This document shows positions 10,701 to 20,413 of a stretch of 38,020 nt of DNA, one piece after another. The position numbers and the translations under genes were made by a program. The notes beneath the pieces are model-generated. The model was not told the DNA's origin, searched no databases, and saw only the letters and a program-made list of their open reading frames with translations. The DNA is from Saksenaea vasiformis B4078 (lineage: Eukaryota; Mucoromycota; Mucoromycetes; Mucorales; Saksenaeaceae), in contig JNDT01001914.1 of NCBI GenBank assembly GCA_000697055.1, positions 1 to 38,020 on the forward strand. Reading direction: 5' to 3'. Every line of letters starts with the position of its first letter. Position 1 is the first letter of the stretch.

Positions 10701-12034
10701 AGGTCTTCGATGCTCACCTGGTACAACTGATGGCAACGTAAGAAAATGTTACAGCGTCTTCAAACGGGGTTCTAACGCTATCGCTAGGGATCTCTTTATG
10801 GAAGCGGTATCTACTTTGCAGATATGTTTTGCAAGTCGATCAACTATGTCCATCACAATTTCGAAAATGTCGATCAAGCATTTGGTTTGGTCCTTTTGTG
10901 CGAAGTAGCGCTCGGTAAAGAGAGTGAGATGTCCGCCCATTCACCGGAAATGTACTCTCCAGCCGATGGACACATGTCTGTCAGAGGTCTCGGAAAGCTT
11001 GGCCCCAATCCAGCAAATGCCATCTTTGACGAACGAGGGGTAAGAACGAAACTTTGACTGACTAGAGAAAGCTAATATTTTTTTAAAGGTACAAATCCCC
11101 ATGGGCCCACCTATCACTTTACAATATGACGAAAAACTTGTCAAGGAACACGAGCGACGTTTTTTCCGGTTCAATCTGCTCAATCACAACGAATACGTCG
11201 TGTATGATGAAGCACAGATCAAGATCCGCTATCTTGTTATGGTGCGCAACACAAACTACTGCTTCCTCTGCCGTAAACATGTCGGCGAAAAATCAGTAAA
11301 ACCTCTCAAAGACTATGGATTGAAGGAGTACAAGGACAGCAACTTGAATGATTACGAACAGGAATTGATCAAATCATACCTTGCAAAGCTCGACAAAACC
11401 GCTAAACAAGTATTCGACGAAGACCTAGAGAGATACATACAGTCCAAGTCATACAGTAAGTGCTTGTATGTTTATGCCGATACGATGACCTAACTTTTCT
11501 TTTAAATAAGACAAACGCTGGAACACGCTGGTCGATCTATCCTCAACAAGCAAAGTATGTTACAGATGTGCATATATGGCCACAACGATGATGTTGATGA
11601 AGCGTATGCAGACTGGACCTCAACAGCTTCCTGGTGAGTTACCATACATTGGTCGTGTGACGTATCTAACATATCTCTTAGACGCTATTCGACTGCGACA
11701 ACTCTGCAAGTACGGAGAAGAATGTAATAGAAAAGAGGTGCTGGACCATGCAAAGCGATACCAGCATTGGCACAAAAAAGGAGCAGCAAACGGCGAACAC
11801 AAAGAGCACGGATTCTCACGTGTCACGCGCAAGCAATCAAAGGCTTTCTGTCAATCTGGACATGAAAGCGAAGTTGAAATGGCCGCCGGTGTCGACAACA
11901 TGGACAGCGACACGGAACAGAACAACAACGCCGATACGGATTATTCGATGGACTCCGATGCAATGGATACTGAAGAATCTGACAACGAAGAGGACAGAGG
12001 TTATAGTGATAATAACGACGGTAGTGACGATTAA
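1750..12034 (+). CDS. Giant ankyrin-repeat poly(ADP-ribose) polymerase (chromo-like / ANK / WGR / PARP / PBZ)
   Basis: Transfers ADP-ribose from NAD+ to proteins; probably nuclear and DNA-damage linked. Exons: 1750-1794, 1844-2029, 2082-2827, 2885-3206, 3273-4308, 4368-4834, 4877-5086, 5163-5292, 5355-5975, 6025-6543, 6597-7132, 7181-7373, 7440-7587, 7645-7879, 7936-8139, 8185-8307, 8356-8472, 8524-8628, 8695-8814, 8869-9196, 9262-9622, 9688-10205, 10253-10737, 10788-11039, 11089-11455, 11511-11554, 11603-11633, 11682-12034. The sum is 8,802 nt with every phase consistent, giving about 2,933 residues. Domains: basic N-terminus (1-65), chromo-like (67-115), basic/acidic linker, ankyrin region (about 350-2150), acidic linker, WGR (about 2240-2335), PARP regulatory (about 2350-2500), catalytic (about 2500-2715; H in LLWHGS near 2560, Y in GSGIYF near 2594, E in NHNEYVVYDEAQ near 2704), PBZ (2822-2845) and an acidic tail. 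The ANK+WGR+PARP core recalls C. elegans PME-5. One intron is GC-AG. Introns 11555-11602 and 11634-11681 are in frame, so retention would not break the protein. Confidence 0.88.
1997..2195 (+). other. Chromodomain-like region of the PARP protein
   Basis: Joining exons 2 and 3 across intron 2030-2081 gives VESIRDFKRVD followed by EKTVLYLV, then AWEPEHAI and PEMLAAF. This matches the chromodomain order: first strand, basic turn, YLV strand, W-E-P-E and C-terminal helix. The canonical aromatic cage appears lost: the KWKGY segment of HP1-type domains is replaced by VSRTG, and the first-strand Tyr is absent. Methyl-lysine binding is therefore doubtful, and a protein-protein role is possible. Confidence 0.6.
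3400..9340 (+). other. Ankyrin-repeat array of the PARP protein
   Basis: Many ANK units are visible across exons 5-21, for example RRPLHYAAHYGHVESCRALI, TPLMLAARRGHSECVKVLV, SPLHHATINGHEAVVRCLL, TPLSFAAQHGNQYAVETLL, PPLHHAVNTAKYNLVQLLV and TPLHYAARIGA. Units are canonical in the first third and become more degenerate after about 7200. A charged coiled-coil-like insert (about 6690-6880, E/K/Q rich) interrupts the array. ANK arrays usually dock protein partners, as in tankyrases. Confidence 0.9.
5087..5162 (+). other. GC-AG intron in the PARP gene
   Basis: The donor is GG|GCAAGT and the acceptor is TATTCAG, with a CTAAC branch-like site between. No GT donor nearby keeps the downstream frame open; this boundary joins HFDLMFDNW to EFVDHFKPDV in phase 0. 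Confidence 0.75.
9598..9925 (+). other. WGR domain
   Basis: The segment from YGFVGQNM, joined by splicing to FYKLSVIF, through YVVWTRWGSFGTEG, FLTKKEAIEEFKSIFKAKTG and W(EDR) has the WGR pattern, with the name-giving motif seen as RWGSFG. In PARP1/2/3, WGR domains bind DNA ends and relay activation to the catalytic domain. The codon split at the exon junction (AT|G, intron 9623-9687) restores an unbroken strand. Confidence 0.85.
11682..11776 (+). other. PBZ-type poly(ADP-ribose)-binding zinc finger
   Basis: Residues RQLCKYGEEC-NRK-EVLD-HAKRYQH match the published PBZ consensus [K/R]xxCx[F/Y]GxxCxbbxxxxHxxx[F/Y]xH at all fixed positions. The zinc ligands are Cys 11705-11707, Cys 11723-11725, His 11747-11749 and His 11765-11767. 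The frame is open from 11576 to the stop at 12034, so the motif does not depend on the two small upstream introns. PBZ fingers are known from APLF and CHFR. Confidence 0.8.
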
Positions 12035-12128
12035 CAAGGCACGAAGATCTTGGGAGCTATGTATAAAATTTTATGCTATATACCACATCTACAAAGTGTG
12101 GATTCTATTTCGAAACCTATGTTACCAA

Positions 12129-12134
12129 AATAAA
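12129..12134 (+). terminator. Poly(A) signal of the PARP gene
   Basis: AATAAA about 95 bp after the PARP stop codon and 54 bp before the next predicted start. Confidence 0.5.
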
Positions 12135-12187
12135 ATATATGCACTTTTCTCAGTTATCCGAACCCGAATGATTCCGAAAAATACGAG

Positions 12188-12757
12188 ATGAATCGCATTA
12201 TTGAGACAAACGTCTTACGTCATATTTCGCAAGAAATCGATCAACATAGAGCAACAACAATTTCCCCCTGGTAGCGGTTTCAATCCTCTTCATAACTTTG
12301 AACTTGATATTGCTGTGGTCTTGAAAATATGCATTACATCTCCTGGTCCTTCTCGCCAAATCTCTTGGAAAGGACGGGGATTTACATTATAGAGGTTTCA
12401 AGTTAGAAGGGCAAGCTTTCGACAGCTGGATCTAGCCAAAGCATCCGAAAATATGACCGCGTATCTGAAATCTTACGAGGGGAAGGTATTTCGCCCCTTG
12501 AAATCCGATACATGTGGACCGTAATCGTTTTTTTTTTACAGCGCACGTTAGACGCGATCTTTGAGGCAGCAAATCATAAACCATATCATCCGCTTTTGGA
12601 CCCAGACATGAATTGGGCACATCAGGCTATCCTGAAGGGATTGAATATCCTGTTTTACAAGTATCTGCCCCTGACGGACAACACCAAAACTGACATATTG
12701 CACCGTATCTGGTGCTTCGTGCAGAAGGCGTTCGACAAGTCCAAATTTAACGTGTGA
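12188..12757 (+). CDS. Small unrecognised protein
   Basis: I do not recognise this gene. Proposed exons are 12188-12270, 12395-12487 and 12542-12757, joined in consistent phases (TG|G, then phase 0), encoding about 130 residues. The C-terminal exon is hydrophobic/aromatic (GLNILFYKYLPL, RIWCFVQKAF), and exon 2 reads RRASFRQLDLAKASENMTAY. The second intron (12488-12541, GTATTT...TTTACAG) is convincing; the first (124 bp) is long for this window and uncertain. An alternative donor GTGTGA at 12752 would skip the stop and add a basic tail ending at 12974. It starts about 150 bp after the PARP stop and carries no visible catalytic motif. Confidence 0.5.
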
Positions 12758-13049
12758 TGGTAAGCTATAGATAAACCCATAGAACATGTCACATATCATT
12801 AAGGTTTTCAGTGGTGAGAAAGCGAGCACAGCGTCGTCAGCGAGGCGCAACTCCCAGAGGACGATCACTGGCCGCCAGGATATCAGTCGAAAGATTGTTG
12901 GCAAGAAAGTCGCCATGATGGTCCGTTTGCCTGTGCGGAGGCTGACCGTGATCCCAACGAAACCACCGAGTTAATAGAGGGAAAGCTAAAGTGTTCCAAG
13001 ATCTTTGCGTGACATCTTCTATAAGCTTGCAAGTGCGAACCGCTCTGGC

Positions 13050-13770
13050 GGACGTCCAGAAATTTTGTAGATATGAAATTGTTTTCCGTTTCGAAAAATG
13101 ACGAATAAAGATGCAACGTCCGAACAACCATAAATGTTGTACGGAACAGGATTGATTGAAACGATCAGCGCTGTATGATAGTACAAGTGTTTCTAAAAGA
13201 AGATATACTCGTTTTATTTCAAAAGGGCCTTTTGAAAGAGATGACGTATGATGCGCGAACAGGTAGCATTCACTCAACTTTCGGACATTCCGACAGACAG
13301 GACTATCCTCCTAAGAAGAGTCTTCAAATGCTGTACCAATCTTCATCATAGGCTGCTTCAAAAGAGACACTAAGAGATAGCCCTTGCAAGCTGCTCCATA
13401 TCGCGTCACCTCTATTTTAAACGGCGTTGCTATGCGCCATCGATTTGCTGACACTTTGCGGGATCTCGATCACTGTGAAACTGACCAGCAACGCTCAGAC
13501 TTACTGACGTTCCCGGAGATCGCCATGGGAGGACGATCAACGGTTGAACACTTCCAAAAGTTGAGTGAATGCTGCATACTCGCGCGTCACGCGTCATCTC
13601 TTTCAGAAGACTTTTCCTAAATAAAACGTGCATCTTCTTTAGAAACGCTTGTACTATCGTATAGCAGCGATCATTTCAATCAACCACATTTTTTAAAACA
13701 TCGGCGGCGGTCGCTCAGACATTGCATATTTGTTCGTTATTTTTCGATTCGGAAAACGTTTAGACATCCG
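13050..13770. repeat. Foldback inverted repeat (possible non-autonomous element)
   Basis: The left arm, about 13050-13295, read on the minus strand matches the right arm, about 13545-13770, read on the plus strand. Shared blocks include AAGTTGAGTGAATGCT, CGTCATCTCTTTCA, AAATAAAACG, TTGTACTATC and TTCGTCATTTTTCG (TTCGTTATTTTTCG on the right), with roughly 75-80% identity by eye. The centre is about 250 bp. A third, partial copy lies at 37945-38020. Open frames here are products of the repeat. Confidence 0.7.
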
Positions 13771-14826
13771 TCTTGTAAGATATTGCCGGTCAAATTTATC
13801 AAATATCTTTATATAGAGTGCGTACTGTAGTGCATCTGGCTCTACTGCAATGCGCTCCACTACGGGACACTCCATTGTGAGAGGCTTCGCTATTTCTGTA
13901 TTACACTATACCTGAGTATGGCAACTAGTGATACTTCTATTTTACTATCCGTTCAGAATTTGGAGGTACTGGAGTGTCCCGTTGGAGTGTCCATAGTAAT
14001 TCCCTACAACAAAAGCTTTTAGACCTTCTATCATTATCGTGTACATCGCAGAAGTTGATATCGGTTTAAATATTTTGATAGGCAAAGGTAGCGTGGGGGA
14101 GTTTCCAGTCCTTTGTAGGTTTCTGGTGAAAGACGATCGGTTCAAAATCTGCAGGAATCATTTGGCTATGACCGAAAATTGAGCCTTTGCATGTACACGC
14201 GTCACTGACGCGTCATCACTCTCAGTGCAACCGGTGGGCAGAGTTCCTAGGGACTATAGGTGTTGCACAAAGCAGTTCACCTTAGAACCTACCCTAAGAT
14301 TTACCCTAGAACTTTAGTTTTGCGAAGACACATCAATTGACACCTGGATAGAACGACTGTTATAACACGTAAGATGGAAATACTGCCATATCCCGTAAGG
14401 AAGATTGCGGTTTACAATAGTTCATGATTGTGTAAAACCTATGGTCCCTAAGAAAATCGTACTCCTCTCTCTTCTCTTGTTGCTATAATAATAAAAGAGA
14501 CCTCGTATAAGCATATGAATTTTGACTACGACATGGATATAGGTCTTCAGACCAATTTTCTATGTGAGCAAGATTCGAGCCTTGTATTTTGCGAAGTGAA
14601 CGTTGTCAGACTCGGAGAGGCAGCAATCTATGACTCAATACGTTCTGTACAAAAAGGATAAAGTATTTCTTTAAAACCCACGATATCTCCCACCAATAAC
14701 ACACAGTACCATTTGTTTCTATATTCAAAGAAAGAAAGCAGTACTGTAATAGAAAACAGACCGTATACCTAAACTTTTTTTTCCTGATTTTCCGTCTTTA
14801 CTTTGATGATTGGACTCTCAATTCTA
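13771..14826. other. Gene-free stretch
   Basis: 3' flank of the minus-strand NDPK gene. A perfect 12-bp inverted repeat lies at 13862-13873 and 13971-13982 (ACGGGACACTCC / GGAGTGTCCCGT). Nothing else is supported. Confidence 0.4.
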
Positions 14827-16864
14827 CTAGTCTTCCGATACCAACTTATCATCAGCTTCTGGAATACGTGCTGGGATCGTAGGTTTATCTGTTGACTTCA
14901 GTTCCAGTCCATGTGCAATCCCAGATAGCCCTTCGGATTTTGTTGCCTGTATGTCTCTCCTATGCTTCGCGTTTTCTCCAGAGGCTGCAGTGGGCATGAC
15001 TTTGGTAGATGGTTTGACCTACAAACTGTTTCATAACAAGTTCTTTTCCTTCTTGTGTCCGCTTTACCTTTGAAACTGTAGGAGCTTTGAATGAACGAGC
15101 TGCAGAAGCACGCCGAACAGAGGGGTTATTGGCGGAATTATTTGCAGTGATGCTGAGTGCTGCTGCATTTTTCGTTGCCGTCGTTGTTGCTGTTGCCATT
15201 GTTGACGCAACTGCTGACAATGGCTTGGTCTACAAACACATTAGTCCAAGGTATATGGCATCCAGGAGAACTCCTATTTACCCTTGTTCTCGGGACATGA
15301 ACTGCAAGGCGTACGCCATCTGATCGTTTCTCGGTGTCATGCGTTGTTCTAGGCCTTATTGCGGAAGTTTTGGATACATCCGAATTGGCCCGCTTTTTGG
15401 TGCTTGCTACTGTAGGGGCTGTAAGGCGCGATAGAACGTTTTGGGAGGTTGTCTTAGGTTTTTCCTGTGTTGTCACTGTTTTCGTCGTGGCGCGTGGTGC
15501 GTGTGTTGTGTCGTCGTTCTTTGCGGGAATACGTCGAGCAATTCCACTTGTAGGCATTGTGCCTTGTCTGGGAGCCATTGACGCTATGTGATTGATAACT
15601 CTCTTCGGTTCGCCTGCCATAGGGCGTTGAACAGATTGTCGAACAGTTGGCTGTTGCAGACGTGATTTTGGCCCAGTTCTGGTTGTCCTAACTGTTTTCC
15701 GATCGGCAGGGCTCTGCCGTTTGGTCTCAATTTTCTTTGCCTGTTTCTGATCCTGTGTGTGTTGTGTACTCTTATCTTTGTTGGTTTCGTTTGTAGTATC
15801 CTTCTTCTTCTCCTTGATAGGGATTGGCTTGGCGATTGAACTCTTCTCCTGTTCCTGCTCCTGTTCCATTTGGGTGTGTTCTACTATTGGTTCCTGATCG
15901 ACAACTTTTTCCGCCCCCGTACTTTCACCGTTCGCGTTTTGAGGCCTTTTTGACTGATCTTCTTTGCTTTCTTCTTCTAGATCTTCAGCTTTAATATCCT
16001 CCTGTTTCGTATTCTTTTTTGCTCCAAAATTGAGCTGATTGAACACAAGATCGATTTCCGCCTCAGCTGCTGCTTCGCAATCACTTCCATGCACTGCATT
16101 GTGAAGTTCACTACGCGAGAATGAGCAAATGATAACCAAAATAGGCAATGATTATATTTACCTCGATAAATCTGCATCTGCCTGGAAGACCCGGTCTTTC
16201 CACTCTTGAATAGCGTTATTTTTTTCCAAAATCATTGCATACGCATTTTGTCTAAGTTTGCGTGATAAATAGCTTGCGCTTCTATATCCTTGTTCAATTC
16301 TTACCCGCTTATCTTTTCCATCCACCCATTGTAATACGGCTTCTCCTTGTGATCCTGATAGAAACGTTGTGCTTGCTCCAAAGAGAACGAGACCTCTCGT
16401 TCATCGACGATGATGTAACCTAGATTTTTTATTGTTTGAATCAAGGATTCCTTGCGTGGCATTGCCTCAGGTTTAATCAATGCCAAGGTGCGCTGCACGT
16501 GTAGTGTTTCACCGATTGACTCGCGATCATCACCACTGTAAGTGTCGTCCGAAACGGAATTATCCTGAACCGTTTGCGAAGCTAAAATTAAGATATGTTA
16601 TTATTTGTCATTTGCTTTGCGAACAAGACGATTACCGTTTGTATCTTCGGGGCACGTATCCAAGCCGTTTTTCTCCGTTAGACCTTTGATTTTGTCTCCG
16701 CAACACTCGATAGCTATAGATATCGAAACGCATCGGTTAGATATAATCGTGTACTAACGTCTTACCTTTATGGATGGTAGATATTGGCTGAATATGCGGA
16801 ACTATCAATGAGAAAAGTATCGTTGTACATTACAGCTACCTACTGGATCTTCGGTCCGTGTCAT
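14827..16864 (-). CDS. Nucleoside diphosphate kinase-domain protein with long disordered tail
   Basis: Encodes about 562 residues. Exons, in transcript order: 16864-16840, 16801-16766, 16713-16636, 16581-16305, 16251-16162, 16110-15282, 15229-15068, 15018-14827; all phases agree. An N-terminal leader of about 75 residues precedes the NDPK fold. Motifs include TLALIKPEAM (P-site Lys), FYQDHKEKPYY, SGQNAYAMILEKNNAIQEW and NAVHGSD with the phosphohistidine. The segment between the Arg after EWKD and the Asn before the catalytic His is about 14 residues, where NME1 has about 27. The Kpn-loop Thr and the second Arg of the nucleotide site are therefore missing, and activity may be altered. The C-terminal ~330 residues are Lys/Thr/Gln/Ala-rich, with EQEQEQE and AT-rich runs, and look unstructured. 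The first intron is only 38 bp. Confidence 0.8.
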
Positions 16865-18711
16865 GAGTGATAGTTGAGAAAAAAAAACGTTTATAGAAGA
16901 GAAAAGAACGAAAGGAGAAAAATAGGAAATTAAAAAGAAATGCAGGATCTATCTTCTGTTTGCTTGTCACGCAGCCTAAATGAAAATGCACAGGGAAACC
17001 GTGTGTTTGTCCTTCCTTATTTGGAACCTACAATGAAGCTTTGTTTGCATTTCCTATTCACACAATGAGTCGCCTTAGATAAGTTAACCTCTTACGCAAA
17101 GGACATATACTTCCATAAATGTGTATCATAGATAATCTCTATGTAAGCAGATTATCAGCATATATTTCCTTTCGGATGTTGCTATACGCAGCTTGCCACT
17201 GTAGTGAACTCGGCCTCTGCTGCAATTGGAAATCGCCATTTCATTTTGCACCAAGCAAAGTGCACCTTATAGTAAAACCAAAAGGATACATTGGTATGGT
17301 ATAGAACACGTGCCCTTGGCCCCTCCTCTCTGTCTTTAATTATAACGTCGTCAGATTGACGGCATTGGCAGTTAATGATCATACTACCGAAACGTTAGTG
17401 TAAATGTACGAAATTTTTCCATCATGTATTTGTTGATTCTGCTGCCATTTGCGATAAATGTGAAACATATGAGTAAAATAACAAAACGCTTTCAGATAGC
17501 ATTACGGAGAAACGTGTTATACGACATCAAACAAACTTGGACGAGTAATACAACAGCTCAATCATACCAATAACCGTTGCTGTCATCATCATGACCTTAA
17601 CACAGGTTTATGTTTTCTCAAGCCATATAACGTTTATGTGGTCCATCGATGTTTCATGGCAGTCTGTAAGTTGTGTCGTAATACTACTGAAACTGCATGC
17701 AACAATAACGGGTCTCTAACAGCGTATTAAATTGTAACTACGAACCTGCTTAGACGCGCCCTCCAGAGTCATCATGGGCCATCGTTTGTGAAGTACCTCA
17801 GCTGCTCCGGCACAAAACGAGATACACCTTAAGACAGTGTCGACTTGAAATGGATAATGGATACCGGCGAAATTGTCCTACGTTGCGGTAATCCCTCACC
17901 ATCGTGCTGCTCCACCAAACGTGGGATCTCTTCACAAAAAGACATGTATCTGTCTCATCGTCAACTGTTTATATATAGAGTGGATGCTGTCCCCTCTAAA
18001 GATCGCATTTTTGAATAGTTATGTATAGCCATAACTGTACGCATGCAATAGGAATGTTTGGATGTTTGTAACGGCGCCTTCTCATGGTCAAACCTTAGCA
18101 TACCTTCGTAACAGAAGCAGCTTGCTATCAAAACTTCTTGCTTTCGCTTTACATGACTGAACTTGCATTCATCGTTGTTGCCCGACCATACTGTCATTAG
18201 TTACACTTCCGGTACAGTTTATCTTTTCCAAGTAGGACGCTTCTTAATGATTCATTCGTTAAATGTGTCACTTATGTCAAAACGGAGACTATTTCTCGAT
18301 ATAGACCGCAAGAAGGCACGAGTGTGCTTCAGTCAATTTATGAAAAATTTCCCGTCGGTATCGTCTATGCCCTTTCTCCTTTCGTTTCCTTGCAGTGTTT
18401 ACGAGTTCAGACTACTATATCGGCGCTAGAAGGCGCTATTGTTTGTTGTACTACGGCGTTTATACGTTTCAAATGCTGGTACGCTAAGTGTCTCTTTGAA
18501 AAATGAATGCTTCTGCTAATTCCCTGGATCAGGCATGTGTGTGTATATGCGAAGGGTCGCGTAATGCCTAACATCTTCGTCATGCCGTGCACACATTAGG
18601 GTCTTCGGAATGTTTTTGAATGGCATTTTTTAACAGTTCAAGAAAAGCTTAATTCAGCTGGCGCAAATCCGTGTGAAATGTCTCCGCTAATATTTATATC
18701 GCTGATTTCGC
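16865..18711. other. Divergent intergenic region between the NDPK and RNase T2 genes
   Basis: Serves as the upstream region for both flanking genes. Short frames exist on both strands, but none has family motifs or a splice-consistent extension. A small hairpin, AGTTATG-6-CATAACT, lies near 18018-18037. No RNA gene was recognised. Confidence 0.4.
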
Positions 18712-19871
18712 ATGCCTCTCTTCTTCTCTGTTCCTTATGTTTTATTTTTTTGCGCTCATCTTACTTTGCTGGAGCACCTATGCTACAACAGTCCATCAAC
18801 AGGTTCTCTTTGATTCCCCTATAGCTTGCAACAGTAGGATCATAAGTCAGTTAAAATGAATTGCACTGAAATACTTCTGATAGGATCTGTGCTATCTTGT
18901 CACTGGCAAGAACCTACAGATGCTTGTTGTTCTCCAGAGTACGGACTTGTTGTCCTTGCACTGCAGTGGATACCTGAACAAGGACCAGACAGAGAGTTCA
19001 CAATTCATGGTAATATATTCAAAAAGGTCAACATTATTGATCGATTACTAACAAAAATTGCTAGGTTTATGGCCCAATAAGTGGTGAGTGTCTTGAACAT
19101 GGTTTCTCCTTTTAAATCCCGACATCACATGCACATGATTGACGCTTTCGTTCATTTTGTAGCTCAGGAGCCTACACACCGTCACGAGGTTTGCATGATG
19201 GTTACAGAAAAATACTGACTTGCAAACACGATTCTCTCAGGATGCGATAAAACGCGAGTGTCCAACCAGATCGGAAAGATTATTCGAAATGAAGACCCCG
19301 AATTATATCAACATCTGAGCACATATTGGCCGAGCTATAAGGGCGATAACAACTGGCAAGTCCATGTAGTGATATCTCTTGCTGATCTCTTTTTAAAGGT
19401 TTTGGTCCCATGAGTGGGCAAAGCACGGCACATGTGTTAGTACTCTAAGGCCAACCTGTTTTGGAAAAGACTACGTGAAATACCAAGACGTGATCGCTTA
19501 TTTTGAGGTATGGCGTTTAGTGTGGATGTTGACATTAATCCATTTTCGTGCATGCAGCAAGTAATCCGTCTTCGCCAAGAGTACCCTCTTTACACGATGT
19601 TGAAGTAAGCAAAATGGAGTAAAGGCTACAAATTGATATGTGTCTTAGCTTGGCTGGAGTGATTCCCGGTCGGTGGTACAACGTCGCCACGATTAGAGAT
19701 GCATTGCAGGATGCCCTTGGTTCCAAGGTGAAGCTGAGCTGTGATCGGAATGGCAATTTGCGCGAAGTGTCCCTATACTTCTATGTCGTTGGACGTGATG
19801 AATATCATATCACGGATGCACTTCAGTACGGTAACTGTCAAGGACCAGTCTACTATCCAAAAAAGTACTAG
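18712..19871 (+). CDS. Secreted ribonuclease T2
   Basis: Endoribonuclease that cleaves RNA through 2',3'-cyclic phosphates. Exons: 18712-18802, 18884-19009, 19065-19083, 19163-19188, 19241-19355, 19399-19507, 19558-19604, 19649-19871; total 756 nt, 251 residues, phases consistent. The first exon gives a hydrophobic signal peptide ([17 protein letters not shown]). The mature protein begins near [17 protein letters not shown]. Both catalytic segments are intact: CAS-1 FTIHGLWP (split across an intron) and CAS-2 [12 protein letters not shown]. Paired Cys residues fit the family's disulfides. Exons 3 and 4 are only 19 and 26 nt, and intron 19356-19398 uses a GC donor. If the first exon is wrong, the fallback start at 18856 lacks a convincing signal peptide. 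Confidence 0.88.
19356..19398 (+). other. GC-AG intron in the RNase T2 gene
   Basis: The donor is TG|GCAAGT and the acceptor is TTTAAAG. It joins GDNNW to [10 protein letters not shown] exactly in the conserved CAS-2 block, so the boundary is fixed by homology. Length is 43 bp. Confidence 0.85.
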
Positions 19872-20413
19872 GCAGATAACACTTCTTCAATAAAAGCGAA
19901 TCTACCATACATCGCTTGCCATCAGAGTAAACGTTGAAAGAGTATAACTTGCATAGATGCATTTATTGCTCGTGGCATTTTAAGCCCGGGATATCAATTA
20001 GATCTTTTGTAGGCACAGACAAGCTGGATCATCAAACGACTGTGTCTATCTAATGATCGAACTGAGCACGTAATTCCCGTTGTAGGCGTTTAGCCGATGT
20101 ATCTGACTTTAACATTGGATAATACCCGTTGCATTGGAATGGTACTGCAAACGCCTGTCTTGTTCTTTAGACACGGCTCGTATAATATGTAATGTCTGTA
20201 CGGGACACTTGCATGAAGAGACTCCGTTTTGCCTCTTTCCAACACACACGGTAGAACGTAGCGAATGAGGATTATCCAGTTCCTCAGTACAAGCGGCGGT
20301 TGATTATTTGCTCCGGAGCTGTGCCCCGGATTTGTGTGCCCTGGGTTGAGGACAGTCCCACTTTAAGTTGCCTGATCCTTCGGAACGGAACTCTCTTGTC
20401 CTTCTCTGTAAGA
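19872..20413. other. Intergenic region upstream of the phosphomutase gene
   Basis: 3' flank of RNase T2 (AATAAA near 19890) and a GC-richer promoter stretch (20290-20400) before the phosphomutase ATG. No other feature was seen. Confidence 0.4.

Noticed and set aside
11540..11633. Alternative frame reading SMLQMCIYGHNDDVDEAYADW
   Set aside because: It cannot be joined in phase to the exon before (phase 1 at 11455) or to the PBZ exon; the other frame fits both.
14285..14325. CCCTAA-like stretches resembling telomeric repeats
   Set aside because: Only two imperfect, non-tandem occurrences.
14555..14600. AGATTCGAGCC resembling a tRNA B-box
   Set aside because: No A-box, acceptor stem or anticodon arm can be folded around it.
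15087..15591. Plus-strand hydrophobic frames opposite the NDPK gene
   Set aside because: They are antisense shadows of the Thr/Ala/Lys-rich tail, whose minus-strand exons join in consistent phases.
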